Positions 8,941 to 19,257 of a DNA stretch of 64,000 nucleotides are shown here, one piece after another. Every line of letters begins with the position of its first letter. Within the stretch, counting starts at the first letter, position 1. Below the pieces are notes generated by a model. It saw only the letters and a list, made by a program, of their open reading frames with translations, was not told where the DNA came from and searched no databases. The position numbers and the translations under genes were made by a program. This DNA comes from Chitinophaga pinensis (GTDB taxonomy: Bacteria > Bacteroidota > Bacteroidia > Flavobacteriales_D > Crocinitomicaceae): the NCBI GenBank assembly GCA_945902745.1, contig CAMDNE010000003.1:225669-289668 (forward strand). Direction: 5' to 3'.

Positions 8941-11900
8941 TCATCGAATCACATTCACATGTCCAACGGCATAAGCATGCTCATCGTTAATTTTTCTCTT
9001 GTAATTAATTTTCCAGGTATAGGTTCCATCTTGAACAAGTGAAATTTCTCCATCACTGCCATACGATCCGTCCCAACCTATGTTGACATCGTTTGATTCG
9101 AAAATCAGCTCACCCCAACGGTTAAAAATCATTAAATTGTAATTAAATGGATCAAATCCTGATGTAAAAACTGGTTTAAAAACCTGATTATACATATCAT
9201 CGTCAGGTGTAAAGGTATTAGGAACATAGAATATTAATTCTTCCCCAAAAGTAAAATTCGAATAAGCCGTATCACTGCAACCATTTAATGAATAGGCAAC
9301 CAACATCACTTGATAATTTGCACTTGTCAAATTGGTGTAATCATGAGATGGATCTACCTCATTTGACGTTGGTGAATTATCTCCAAAATCCCAAGAATAG
9401 GTCGATGCTCCGAAACTAGTATTCGTAAAATCAATCGTTGGATCAAATTCTGAAATTAGCGTAGCCGATTGACCAAAAGAAGCTATTGGTGCATCATCAA
9501 CGCATACCAAATCAATGGCTGTAAACGTTCCTGAACAACCATTAGTAAATGAGGATGACAAGGTGACATCGTAGCATCCACCCTGTGTAAATGTCGCACT
9601 TACCGATCCACAACCGTTCAATATTGTACCATCACTCAATGTCCAAACACAATTTACAGAATTAGGTGTTGTGTTCGTAAAAGTGACTGTTAACGGTACA
9701 CAACCAGTTGTTATATCTGCAACAAAAGTTACTGGAAGCAGTTGATTCAATGTTGCCGTAACCATGTCTGTTGCAACACATCCTGCTAATGATGTGCCAG
9801 TTACAGTATAGATTGTTGTTGCAATCGGAACGAAAGGAACTCCATTTACAACTCCATTGTCCCACGAATAGGTATTGGCTCCAGTTCCTGACAATGTAAT
9901 TTGATTTCCAGTACAAAAAGGGACATCGGATCCAGCGCTTACGATTGGTAATGGATTAACTGCTACAATAACTTGGTCAGAATTGACACAACCATTAATA
10001 TCAGTGCCAATAACCGCATATGTTGCTGTTGTTAGTGGCGAAAAAGAAACTGTGTTTGTTACACTATTATCCCATGTAAATGTTAGACCTCCAGTTGCTG
10101 TTAAAATTGTCGTTGCTCCTGAGCAGATCGATACATCTGGACCTGCATTAATAATTGGAAGTGGGTTTACAGTAACAATTACCTGGTCGGTGTTTACACA
10201 TCCTAAAGCTGATGTTCCTGAAACCGTATATGTGCTGGTTGAAGTTGGTGTAAATGGAATTGCGTTACTAATTCCATTATTCCAAGAATAAGTTGAGCCA
10301 CTAGCACCGGACAAAGTAACACTAGTTCCAGAACAAACCGTTTGGTCTAATCCTGCATCAATGATTGGCAAAGGATTCACTGAAATAGTCAAAGTAGTCG
10401 TTGCTGCACATTGTCCAAAAGTTGGAGTGAATGTATAAAGTGTAGTTGCCAAATTGTTTAATGCTGGCGACCAAGTTCCATTGAATCCATTGTTAGAAAT
10501 TGTTGGTAATGTTGCTAAAGGTGCACCTGAACAGATGGCCGTGACAGCTGTAAATGTTGGTGTTGCAGGCGGACCAACTGAAATAGTTAAAGTGGTCATT
10601 GTCGCACACTGACCAGCAGTTGGAGTGAAGGTATAAAGAGTAGTTACAGTATTGTTTAATGCTGGCGACCAAGTTCCATTAAATCCATTGTTGGAAATTA
10701 TAGGTAATGCCGCCAATGGATCTCCTGCACAAATAGGCGCAACTGCAGTAAAGGTTGGATTAGCACTAGAATTGACAGTGATTGTCATTGTAGTCGTTGT
10801 CGCACACTGACCAGCAGTTGGAGTGAATGTATAAAGTGTTGTTGCCGTATTGTTAATAGCTGGCGACCAAGTTCCATTGAATCCATTGTTAGAAAGTGTT
10901 GGTAATGCTGCCAAAGGATCACCTGAGCAAATAGGCGAAATTGCTGTAAATGTTGGTGTTGCTGGTGGACCAACTGAAATTGTTAGTGTAGTCACCGTGG
11001 CACATTGTCCAGCAGTTGGAGTGAATGTATAGAGTGTAGTTGCCATATTGTTAATAGCTGGCGACCAAGTTCCATTAATACTATTGTTGGAAGTAGTTGG
11101 TAAAAGAGCGAGTGCAGCTCCCGAACAAATTGGAGCTACAGCCGTAAATGCTGGTATTATTGCAGAGTTGACTGTAATTGACATTGTAGTCGTTGTAGCA
11201 CATTGTCCAGCAGTTGGAGTGAATGTATAAAGTGTAGTTGCCGTATTGTTAATAGCTGGCGACCAAGTTCCATTAATACCATTATTTGAAATTACAGGTA
11301 ATGCCGCCAATGGATCACCTGAGCAAATAGGAGTCAAAGCAGTGAAAGTTGGTATTATTGAAGAGTTGACTGTAATTGTCATTGTAGTCGTTGTCGCACA
11401 CTGACCACCAGTTGGAGTGAATGTATAAAGTGTTGTTGCCGTATTGTTAATAGCTGGCGACCAAGTACCATTGAATCCATTGTTAGAAAGTGTTGGTAAT
11501 GCTGCCAATGGATAGCCTGAGCAAATAGGAGAAATTGCTGTAAATGTTGGTGTTGCTGGTGGACCAACTGAAATTGTTAATGTAGTCACCGTGGCACATT
11601 GTCCAGCAGTTGGAGTGAATGTATAAAGTGTAGTTGCCAAATTGTTTAATGCTGGAGACCAAGTTCCATTAATACTATTGTTGGAAGTAGTTGGTAAAAG
11701 AGCGAGTGCAGCTCCCGAACAAATTGGAGCTACAGCTGTAAATACTGGTATTATTGCAGAATTGACTGTAATTGACATTGTAGTCGTTAAAGCACATTGT
11801 CCAGCAGTTGGAGTGAATGTATAAAGTGTTGTTGCCGTATTGTTAATTGCTGGCGACCAAATACCATTTATAGCATTATTGGAAGTGGTTGGTAAGGCTG

Positions 11901-13158
11901 CAAGTGCTGCACCTGAACAAATAGGCGCAACTGCAGTAAAGGTTGGAGTGGTACCAGGATTTACCAAGACGTTTACAGTTTGCGGAGTGCCAGTGCAACT
12001 TCCTGCACTTGGAGTTACTGTATAAACAACAGTTTGAGCAATTATACTGTTATTAGTTATGGTGTTATTTAATGATGATGTTGTTTGAGAAGTTGTACTT
12101 TCTCCCGTTGTGTTTGCATTATTTACGGCAACCCACGTGTAGCTTGTTCCAAAATTGCTGGTCAGTGGAATAGTGACATTTCCACCACTGCAAATAGTTG
12201 CGGCGTTAACACTTGTCATAATTGGAGGTGGATTTACAGTCACAGTAACAGGAATGCAACTTGAAACGGGGCTGCAAGTTGTTGCCGCGTTGCCAACATA
12301 ATAAGTAGTTGTTGTTGCCGGTGAAACAGTGATGGATGTTCCCGTACCAACCAAAGTTCCGCCACAAGAACCTGTGTACCATTGTGATGAAGCATTTCCT
12401 CCAACAACTGTTAAAGTTGTACTTTGACCGGCGCAAATTGTTGAAGTTCCAGTGATAGAAGTTGGTGGAGTTGAAATTGGTATTATAGCAGTAAGATTAG
12501 AGATTACTACGTATTGTTTTGGATTATTATAGGTTGTATTTCCTGACTTGTAATTAATTGTAACTGTTGAAATACAGTCAGTTGCTGTTCCAACATTGAT
12601 TTCATTATTCCCCCAACATGTACAAGCGCTTGAGGCTCCAGAGTTAAAGGTTAATAACGTTGACCCTGAACCAGTAACGCTACCTCCTGTTTGAACGCAA
12701 GCCGTTCCAACTTTAAATACATTTAAAGGCGCAGCAACTGAATTTGTCCCAGCAATCGTTATTTTGTCTAGCCAAGAACCAAAACCATCGTCATTTACAT
12801 CATACAAATAAAAATGAACTGGACCTTGCACTGGCGGGCTAAATGTAATTGTTGTGGTAATTGTTTTTGTAGCATTCGATGTCCAATCTGTACTTAGCAA
12901 CATTCCCTGATTGGTAGCTGAAATCCCGGAACATCCTCCTCCAGGATTGACAGAACCTGTTGGGAAATAAATTGGAGAAGCATCTTGCCAAGTATTTTCA
13001 GAATTTACTATTGTTGCAGACATTGTAATACCAGAAACAGTTGTAGTATATGTTCTATTTACTCCAGTGCCACCATATGTTCCATTCCATGGAAATGTAG
13101 TTTGTGCAAAAAATACTGTTGAATACAGGCTGAGTAATACTGTTAAAATCAACTTCAT
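8941..13158 (-). CDS. Large secreted repeat protein with gliding-motility-associated (CHU_C-type) C-terminal sorting domain
   Basis: Signal peptide; eight ~66-aa repeats, three ~70-aa Ig-like repeats, PKD-like domain (FTNTSFGASTYSWDFGDNSPTSNEVDPSHDY), and C-terminal 'FYVPNTFTPDDDMYNQVFKPVF...YNLMIFNRWGELIFESNDVNIGWDG'. Confidence 0.9.
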   Translation of the reverse strand: MKLILTVLLSLYSTVFFAQTTFPWNGTYGGTGVNRTYTTTVSGITMSATIVNSENTWQDASPIYFPTGSVNPGGGCSGISATNQGMLLSTDWTSNATKTITTTITFSPPVQGPVHFYLYDVNDDGFGSWLDKITIAGTNSVAAPLNVFKVGTACVQTGGSVTGSGSTLLTFNSGASSACTCWGNNEINVGTATDCISTVTINYKSGNTTYNNPKQYVVISNLTAIIPISTPPTSITGTSTICAGQSTTLTVVGGNASSQWYTGSCGGTLVGTGTSITVSPATTTTYYVGNAATTCSPVSSCIPVTVTVNPPPIMTSVNAATICSGGNVTIPLTSNFGTSYTWVAVNNANTTGESTTSQTTSSLNNTITNNSIIAQTVVYTVTPSAGSCTGTPQTVNVLVNPGTTPTFTAVAPICSGAALAALPTTSNNAINGIWSPAINNTATTLYTFTPTAGQCALTTTMSITVNSAIIPVFTAVAPICSGAALALLPTTSNNSINGTWSPALNNLATTLYTFTPTAGQCATVTTLTISVGPPATPTFTAISPICSGYPLAALPTLSNNGFNGTWSPAINNTATTLYTFTPTGGQCATTTTMTITVNSSIIPTFTALTPICSGDPLAALPVISNNGINGTWSPAINNTATTLYTFTPTAGQCATTTTMSITVNSAIIPAFTAVAPICSGAALALLPTTSNNSINGTWSPAINNMATTLYTFTPTAGQCATVTTLTISVGPPATPTFTAISPICSGDPLAALPTLSNNGFNGTWSPAINNTATTLYTFTPTAGQCATTTTMTITVNSSANPTFTAVAPICAGDPLAALPIISNNGFNGTWSPALNNTVTTLYTFTPTAGQCATMTTLTISVGPPATPTFTAVTAICSGAPLATLPTISNNGFNGTWSPALNNLATTLYTFTPTFGQCAATTTLTISVNPLPIIDAGLDQTVCSGTSVTLSGASGSTYSWNNGISNAIPFTPTSTSTYTVSGTSALGCVNTDQVIVTVNPLPIINAGPDVSICSGATTILTATGGLTFTWDNSVTNTVSFSPLTTATYAVIGTDINGCVNSDQVIVAVNPLPIVSAGSDVPFCTGNQITLSGTGANTYSWDNGVVNGVPFVPIATTIYTVTGTSLAGCVATDMVTATLNQLLPVTFVADITTGCVPLTVTFTNTTPNSVNCVWTLSDGTILNGCGSVSATFTQGGCYDVTLSSSFTNGCSGTFTAIDLVCVDDAPIASFGQSATLISEFDPTIDFTNTSFGASTYSWDFGDNSPTSNEVDPSHDYTNLTSANYQVMLVAYSLNGCSDTAYSNFTFGEELIFYVPNTFTPDDDMYNQVFKPVFTSGFDPFNYNLMIFNRWGELIFESNDVNIGWDGSYGSDGEISLVQDGTYTWKINYKRKINDEHAYAVGHVNVIR
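10371..11955 (-). repeat. Eight tandem 198-bp (66-aa) coding repeats
   Basis: Repeating protein unit TFTA(V/I)xPICSGxxLAxLPxxSNNxxNGTWSPAxNNxATTLYTFTPTAGQCATxTTxxIxV; shadow ORFs recur at 198-bp spacing (10850, 11048; 11642, 11840). Confidence 0.92.
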
Positions 13159-13190
13159 AATAAAAGAGATATAGAAATAAGCAATTCCCT

Positions 13191-13198
13191 CAAATTTA
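13191..13198 (-). promoter_or_regulatory. Candidate -7 box for the repeat-protein gene
   Basis: Minus strand TAAATTTG (matches TAnnTTTG), 32 bp upstream of ATG at 13158; no clear -33 TTG found. Confidence 0.4.
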
Positions 13199-13295
13199 GT
13201 TTATTAAATTGGTGATTTTAGAGGGGGTAGCCCCTCAATTAGATGTGCTAAATTGAATAATTTATTTCTAAAATTTTCAATTAAAATTTCATGAT

Positions 13296-14372
13296 TTACT
13301 CTTCAACAGATTTTACTAAAATCAAGCTATGTTGAATTCCTTCAAATTGATTATAAATCAATATCGTCTTAGGTATTTTCGTTAAATTCCCTTCAATACC
13401 TGCATGATTTAGCAATTGGCCATTTAATAAATGTGTTGTTAAAAACAAAGCAAACGCTGAACTCGTTCTATAATCACCAACAAAATTTTTGTAATAAACA
13501 TATTCTGTATCTGCAGGAAAAAAAGATTTTACATCATCATACAAAAAATCAAATTGAATATCACCATTATTACCTAAAACAAGTAAGTCAATATTTTCAA
13601 GTGTTAGTTCATTATCAATAAAAAATTGATTGAGTTTAATTTCCAATTCACTTTTAGTTGGAAAATTAATTTGCTTCAAATCAACGATTTTCGCTAAGGC
13701 ATTATTTGAATCATTTGTTACAACAAACATTGTCGATCCTTCTCCACAAACAGAACCATTCGTTTTAGTTTCAATTAATTTATCATTTGAAACACACTCC
13801 TCTTTATATCTGTTTGCTAATTGATCAATATTATAGTTGTAATTTGAAATTTCTTCCACTGCACCTATTATAAGAGAAGAATTTCTTTCATTTAATTCCA
13901 AAAACATCATTGCATCTAAAAGTGCATTTTCAAAAGCCAATGCTCCATTCACATGCGTTACATTGTAACCAGTATTTTTTGACATTAAAGCTATTTGTCC
14001 AGCCAATGCATTTGGAGTACTTTGAACAAAATGTGTTGGAGTCAACATTCCTTCATCATAATCAATAATTTGATTCAAGAAATTAATGCAATTTTCAAGG
14101 CCACCATTAGCAGTTCCAATTACAATTCCATCTAATTTTTCGTTTCGTTCTATTAAAGGCATTGCAGCTCCAATTCCCATTCGAACGGCTTTTCCCATTC
14201 TTCTTAATAGTGATGATGGAATTGTTTCAGAATAACTTGGTTCTATGGCAGAATAAAAAGTATTCGTATGAATTTTAAAATCTCCATTTAAAAACTCATC
14301 TGTAAATGTGATTTGAGGAGATATTGAAGATAAATCCTTTATATACATTTTGAAAATATTAAAGATGTACAA
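13296..14372 (-). CDS. Beta-ketoacyl synthase-like chain-length-factor (CLF-like) protein
   Basis: KS fold, but the nucleophile Cys is absent (NVTHVNGALAFENALLD) and the first catalytic His motif is replaced (VLGNNGD). Internal Met at 14348 (MYIKDLSS) may be the real start. Confidence 0.8.
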   Translation of the reverse strand: MYIFNIFKMYIKDLSSISPQITFTDEFLNGDFKIHTNTFYSAIEPSYSETIPSSLLRRMGKAVRMGIGAAMPLIERNEKLDGIVIGTANGGLENCINFLNQIIDYDEGMLTPTHFVQSTPNALAGQIALMSKNTGYNVTHVNGALAFENALLDAMMFLELNERNSSLIIGAVEEISNYNYNIDQLANRYKEECVSNDKLIETKTNGSVCGEGSTMFVVTNDSNNALAKIVDLKQINFPTKSELEIKLNQFFIDNELTLENIDLLVLGNNGDIQFDFLYDDVKSFFPADTEYVYYKNFVGDYRTSSAFALFLTTHLLNGQLLNHAGIEGNLTKIPKTILIYNQFEGIQHSLILVKSVEE

Positions 14373-15532
14373 TTACCTCCAAACCCAAATGAGTTTGACA
14401 TAACATGTTTTAATTCCTTTTTGCAAAAATGGCTTATGGGTTTTGAATTATGCTCTTGAATAGGATTTTCACATCTTAAACTCGGATAAAGTTCGTTGTG
14501 TTTTAAGCTCAAAAGCGAGAATACAGCTTCTAAAGAACCGGCCGCTGCTAACGTATGACCAGTATATGATTTCGTTGAATTGTAAGGTGGAACTTTCGTG
14601 AAAACAGTATTTAAAGCATATGTTTCAGTAATGTCGTTATTTTCTGTTCCAGTGCCATGTGCATTGATGTAATCAATTAAATCCGGCTTTATTTCTGCTA
14701 TCTTCAATGCAAGTTCCATAGAGAGTATTGGTCCAATGGCAGTGTCTGAAGTTGTCGACGGATGAAATGCGTCATTTGAATTTCCAAAACCTGTTAATTC
14801 TGCAATTTTCGTTTTATCATAAGCTGAATCTTCAGACTCAAGCACCAAATATGCCGCCCCTTCACCTAAACTCAGCCCACTTCTATTTTCATCAAATGGT
14901 TTACATGCCTCATCACTAAGTATCATCAATGAATTAAATCCATTTACAGTATATTTTGCAATACTATCTGCACCACCAACGATTACACGATCTGCTCGTC
15001 CAGTTTGAATCAATCGCGCTCCAAGATAAATTGCATTAGCCGAAGATGAGCATGCTGTATTAATTGTGTCTATAATTCCCCCAATCTCAAACATTTTTGT
15101 AATGCGCAATGTATGATCGGAACCTTCGTACGATCTAACATAATTGGATGGAACAGCTTTCAAATTTGCGTCTGAATATAATTCATCGGTATAACACATT
15201 CCTCCTACCGTACTAGAAGAAATAAATGCAGTTCTATCAGATTTTAATAATTCAGCTGATATTCCAGCCTGATGAATGGCCTCTTTAAAGGCATTTAAAG
15301 CTAAAACCGTCGTCCGAGTAAATTCTTTTTGACGGGTAATATTATTTATTTCTTTTAATTGATCATCGCTAAAAGGCACTTCACCAAATACTAAATTTTC
15401 AGCATAACGTGATTGAAAAAAACGTGCTTTTTGTATTCCGCATTTACCAGACCTCAATGCATTCAAATGTTCGTCAACTGTTGACCCAATTGAAGATATT
15501 GCACCCATACCTGTGATGAATATCTTTTGCAT
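14339..15532 (-). CDS. Beta-ketoacyl-ACP synthase (FabF-type)
   Basis: Complete C-H-H triad: DTINTACSSSANAI, NAHGTGTENND, STKSYTGHTLAAAG. Confidence 0.93.
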   Translation of the reverse strand: MQKIFITGMGAISSIGSTVDEHLNALRSGKCGIQKARFFQSRYAENLVFGEVPFSDDQLKEINNITRQKEFTRTTVLALNAFKEAIHQAGISAELLKSDRTAFISSSTVGGMCYTDELYSDANLKAVPSNYVRSYEGSDHTLRITKMFEIGGIIDTINTACSSSANAIYLGARLIQTGRADRVIVGGADSIAKYTVNGFNSLMILSDEACKPFDENRSGLSLGEGAAYLVLESEDSAYDKTKIAELTGFGNSNDAFHPSTTSDTAIGPILSMELALKIAEIKPDLIDYINAHGTGTENNDITETYALNTVFTKVPPYNSTKSYTGHTLAAAGSLEAVFSLLSLKHNELYPSLRCENPIQEHNSKPISHFCKKELKHVMSNSFGFGGNCTSLIFSKCI

Positions 15533-15536
15533 TTTG

Positions 15537-15800
15537 TTATTTTGTTCTGTTTAAAACGATGTAATCTACGATTGTATTTACATCAATTAAAATCTGTCTT
15601 CCTTCCGTTGGATTTTTAATTTTAATGCCGTATTCACGATCCAACAATACGATTAATTCAACTGAGTCAATTGAATCTAAGCCCAAATCTCCTCCAAATA
15701 ATGGTTCATCATCTTTGATTTGATCTGGAGTAATATCCAACAAATTTAAATATGTAATTAAATGAGCTTTAAATTCATTTTTCACTTCTTCTCTATTCAT
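15537..15800 (-). CDS. Acyl carrier protein
   Basis: 87 aa with phosphopantetheine site GGDLGLDSIDSVEL. Confidence 0.92.
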   Translation of the reverse strand: MNREEVKNEFKAHLITYLNLLDITPDQIKDDEPLFGGDLGLDSIDSVELIVLLDREYGIKIKNPTEGRQILIDVNTIVDYIVLNRTK

Positions 15801-15807
15801 ATCTTTC

Positions 15808-17094
15808 TTAAATATAATTTTGTTTTCTCAATTTAATAAATGTAAAGAATTGACATCCAAAGATAAACAATAATAAATATATTAATGTCCCAGTCAATTC
15901 ATTCCATTCACCATTTTTTAAGAAGAGTGAATAATACCCTTCAATACACCAATGTAAAGGCGAAATCATTCCAATATTTTGCATATATTCTGGCATGATA
16001 AAAGACGGAACCCATATTCCTCCAATTGCGGCAAATATGATAATAGAAATTGCTCCGAAGCCACCAGCTTGGTCTTGAGTTTTGGCATATACACCAATCA
16101 ATAATGAATAACTTATTGCAGCATAGGCTGATAAGACAGATATCACAATAAGGGCCAAAATATTCGTCGGCATTTTCAATTCAGGTAAACCTAAATGTGG
16201 AAAAACGAACATTCCAATGCAAAACATGATTGTTAATTGACTCAATGATACAAATAGATATACGATTACTTTACTCCATATCGTTAGTAAAAATGCACTT
16301 GGAATCGTTTGTAAACGAACAAAACTTCCCGATAATCTTTCCTTCACAATATTTCCACCTAAAGAAATAACCATAAAAAACATTGCAAAAAGTGACCATG
16401 CAGGAACGTTATGTTGCGAGGAGTTCGGAACCATTACACTCGTTCCATTTGATGCAGGCATCGAATTAATCGACACATTTTGCTTTCCTAATTCTTTTTG
16501 AATGTGGTCAGGGATTTTTTCATACCCCAAATCTGTGAACAATTGTTGAAGCATTTTTCTGTTCTCAATTCCAATCAGAACTGTATTAATCCCAGATAAA
16601 ATTGATATTCTGAAGCTTTCTTGTAGAATGGGGTCGAAATAAAAATCTAAATTATTATTCTTTAATGATTGATTTTTTGCTAAGACATTTGTACTATCTA
16701 AAACACCAAATTCAGTTAACATCAAATTTGATATTTTCTCAGCATTTTGATTGATCTTTTTTGTAAAATTTTTCGGAATGAGAATAGCAATTAATTTATC
16801 TCTATTCAATGTTTGTTTTTTAATATCATCTTCAAGTAATTCGTTCGACACATCAATATTAAAGCTGCCAGATAGCGCCAAATTATCGATAAGTGAATCA
16901 CCCAAATTTCCTTGGTCCTTATTAACAATAAGCATTTCAATCTTGTTTTCATTCACTAATTTGAATGCACTATCTTGGACAACTGTGATTATAAAAACTA
17001 ATAAAAGCGGCATCACAAACATCAACAATAACCCAACTTTATCACTTAAGAGCAATAAAATTTCTTTAACCAATGATACTTTTAATTTATTCAT
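15808..17094 (-). CDS. ABC transporter permease (ABC-2 type)
   Basis: N-terminal TM, large extracytoplasmic domain, C-terminal TM bundle; adjacent to an ATPase. Confidence 0.88.
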   Translation of the reverse strand: MNKLKVSLVKEILLLLSDKVGLLLMFVMPLLLVFIITVVQDSAFKLVNENKIEMLIVNKDQGNLGDSLIDNLALSGSFNIDVSNELLEDDIKKQTLNRDKLIAILIPKNFTKKINQNAEKISNLMLTEFGVLDSTNVLAKNQSLKNNNLDFYFDPILQESFRISILSGINTVLIGIENRKMLQQLFTDLGYEKIPDHIQKELGKQNVSINSMPASNGTSVMVPNSSQHNVPAWSLFAMFFMVISLGGNIVKERLSGSFVRLQTIPSAFLLTIWSKVIVYLFVSLSQLTIMFCIGMFVFPHLGLPELKMPTNILALIVISVLSAYAAISYSLLIGVYAKTQDQAGGFGAISIIIFAAIGGIWVPSFIMPEYMQNIGMISPLHWCIEGYYSLFLKNGEWNELTGTLIYLLLFIFGCQFFTFIKLRKQNYI

Positions 17095-17840
17095 TAATCC
17101 CTAAGTTCTTTACCGGTTAAATTTATCATCAGCTCTTCCAAATTGGCCGCATTATTTATTTTAATCAGCTCAGAAACGGTATCTAATGCTATTACTTTTC
17201 CATTATCCATTAAAGCTACCCGCGAACAAAAATCTTCCGCTTCTTTTAAATGGTGAGATGTATATATTATTGTTACACCTTTTTTGTTTAATTCTTCGAG
17301 GTGATTAATTATTGTTAGTTTGCTATGAATATCAACACCAACTGTTGGCTCATCTAAAAAAATTATCTCGGGTGAATGAATCAATCCAATTGCCAAATTT
17401 AAACGCCTTTTCATTCCTCCTGAATAGGATTTCACCTTTTTATCTGCAACGCTCGTTAAACCTAAGATTTCTAAGAGATGTGCAGATTGTTCCTTTACAT
17501 TAATTGAAGACATTCCATAAACACCTCCGAAATAATATAAATTTTGATTTGCAGTCAATTCAGCATAAAAAGCAAAATCTTGTGGGACAAATCCCACCTG
17601 ATTCAATTTTTCTTTGATATTTTTTTTTTGATTATCAAACGTATATTCTATCGTTCCAGAAGTTGCCTTAATAATATTACAAAGCAAAGAAATTAACGTT
17701 GTTTTTCCGGCACCATTTGGACCAAATACACCAAATTTTTCGCCTTTAAAAATGGTTAAATTGATAGTGTCGAGACTTGGTTTTTCTGACTTCCCATAGT
17801 ATTTAGTAAGGGCAACTGCAGTAATGATTGGACTTTCCAT
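17094..17840 (-). CDS. ABC transporter ATP-binding protein
   Basis: Walker A GPNGAGKTT, signature YSGGMKRRL, Walker B IIFLDEPTVG. Confidence 0.97.
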   Translation of the reverse strand: MESPIITAVALTKYYGKSEKPSLDTINLTIFKGEKFGVFGPNGAGKTTLISLLCNIIKATSGTIEYTFDNQKKNIKEKLNQVGFVPQDFAFYAELTANQNLYYFGGVYGMSSINVKEQSAHLLEILGLTSVADKKVKSYSGGMKRRLNLAIGLIHSPEIIFLDEPTVGVDIHSKLTIINHLEELNKKGVTIIYTSHHLKEAEDFCSRVALMDNGKVIALDTVSELIKINNAANLEELMINLTGKELRD

Positions 17841-17842
17841 CT

Positions 17843-18853
17843 TTATTTAATCACAATTTTAGAAAGTTGTTTAAATGCCTCTTTCTCAACGTTACTTATT
17901 TCATTTAAAAGTGAAGCACAATCATCATAATCCTTTTGAGAAGTCAAACGACCTTTATAAATACCTGACATTTGTAAGGCTGAATCTCTCCACAAATCAC
18001 CAGACTTAGTTAATTGATCTGATATATTCAGTAGCTTATCATTCCCAAGAATTTCACTTGCTTCATCTAAAAATGCAGCATAAAGGAAACGAAAACCTCC
18101 GCCTCCAGTGCCAATTTCTTCTTGCATGCGTACAATTTGACCTAAATATAAGGCTGCTTGACGTTCACCTAATTTATCTCTCCAACCTCTAATTTTGTTA
18201 GCAGTATAATTAATTCCTTTGACACCAGCGATACCACCTGGAATATGTAACATATCCCTACAATTCCTTTTAATTCCTTTATTAATTGCATTTCTCAAGC
18301 GTTCCTCAGTAATATCCCCAATTGTTTTCGGGAAATACAATTGTCCTTTCGGAGCCAAAGCACCTTGCGCAAAACGCACTTTTTCTAATTCCTCAGGAAA
18401 AAGCGTTGTTGTGGTTTCCATTACTGGGTCACTGATCAAATACTTACCATCCTCCTGTCCAAAAACAATTAAATTATGAGCGTTAAAATGAAAGCGATAT
18501 GCTTTTGGAAAATAGTTCAAATGGAAAACGCCAACTTGACAACCAACAGGAATACCTTCATTCAATTTTTCATTTAAAAAGAATTGAGCTTCAATCTTAG
18601 ATTTAAATTTTTTTCTTTCAACTTTTATATCCAGCGATTTACATGTTCTTTTGAAAATTGCTCCTGGCATTGTTCTAAATGAAATAGCAGGGCCATTATT
18701 CACTTTCATAAAAGGAATATGAATATAGAATAAACCAGAACCTAATCCAAACGCCAGAGGTTCAGTCATAAATTCTACTCCATTATGTTTGAGCAGACTT
18801 ACCGTCACACCATTTTCGCAATGCGCTGTTTGAATATGTTTAAAATTCTCCAC
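17843..18853 (-). CDS. BtrH N-terminal domain-containing protein (putative ACP-dependent acyltransferase)
   Basis: TAHCENGVTVSLLKHNGVEFMTEPLAFGLGSGLFYIHIPF start typical of BtrH-N proteins, plus 'GVFHLNYFPKAYRFHFNAHNLIVFGQEDGKYLISDP' cysteine-peptidase-like region. Confidence 0.75.
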   Translation of the reverse strand: MENFKHIQTAHCENGVTVSLLKHNGVEFMTEPLAFGLGSGLFYIHIPFMKVNNGPAISFRTMPGAIFKRTCKSLDIKVERKKFKSKIEAQFFLNEKLNEGIPVGCQVGVFHLNYFPKAYRFHFNAHNLIVFGQEDGKYLISDPVMETTTTLFPEELEKVRFAQGALAPKGQLYFPKTIGDITEERLRNAINKGIKRNCRDMLHIPGGIAGVKGINYTANKIRGWRDKLGERQAALYLGQIVRMQEEIGTGGGGFRFLYAAFLDEASEILGNDKLLNISDQLTKSGDLWRDSALQMSGIYKGRLTSQKDYDDCASLLNEISNVEKEAFKQLSKIVIK

Positions 18854-19257
18854 TAAAAACTTGGTTTTTTTAACTCTATTAATGTCACTCCGAAGGCGCT
18901 CGCATACTTTTGCAGTTTACGGTCATTTAACGTATTAAATGTTTTTGGGTTTTTATGCTTTTTAATTTGCCATTTCCAAAATCCTGTATATCCAGCTAAA
19001 ACTGTATAATCCATTAATTTCAACTCCATATAATATTCAATCGGACTTGCTTCACCCGAAAGAAAAAGATTTTTAGCTTCTTCTATTCTGTTTTCAATAT
19101 CTAGCCAAGCTGAATTTAACGCGTCTGTTTTTACATCCCAACCAGAACTTAATTCGGCCTCGTATTTACCATTTTCATTTTTGACATAACAAACCTCTCT
19201 TGTAAAGTTCACTAAATCACTTTTATCTTGTGGAAGATCAGATTTTTTCATCAACAA
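18853..19257 (-). CDS. Conserved hypothetical protein of the DAR block
   Basis: 134 aa, overlaps both neighbours' start/stop codons; C-terminal 'FWKWQIKKHKNPKTFNTLNDRKLQKYASAFGVTLIELK'. Confidence 0.6.
   Translation of the reverse strand: MLMKKSDLPQDKSDLVNFTREVCYVKNENGKYEAELSSGWDVKTDALNSAWLDIENRIEEAKNLFLSGEASPIEYYMELKLMDYTVLAGYTGFWKWQIKKHKNPKTFNTLNDRKLQKYASAFGVTLIELKKPSF

Noticed and set aside
10371-11955. CRISPR array possibility from regularly spaced repeats
   Set aside because: The 198-bp repeats are contiguous, in-frame protein repeats; no short repeat/spacer pattern and no cas genes.
10850-12025. Set of ~60-aa plus-strand ORFs (10850, 11048, 11642, 11840) and 62-aa minus-strand out-of-frame ORFs inside the repeat protein
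   Set aside because: Shadow frames of the 198-bp repeats; their regular spacing reflects the repeats and not independent genes.
13221-13236. GAGGGG-GTAG-CCCCTC hairpin between the adhesin gene and the first cluster gene as a terminator
   Set aside because: Stem is good, but no T-tract follows on the minus strand; may be a weak structure only, so not called.
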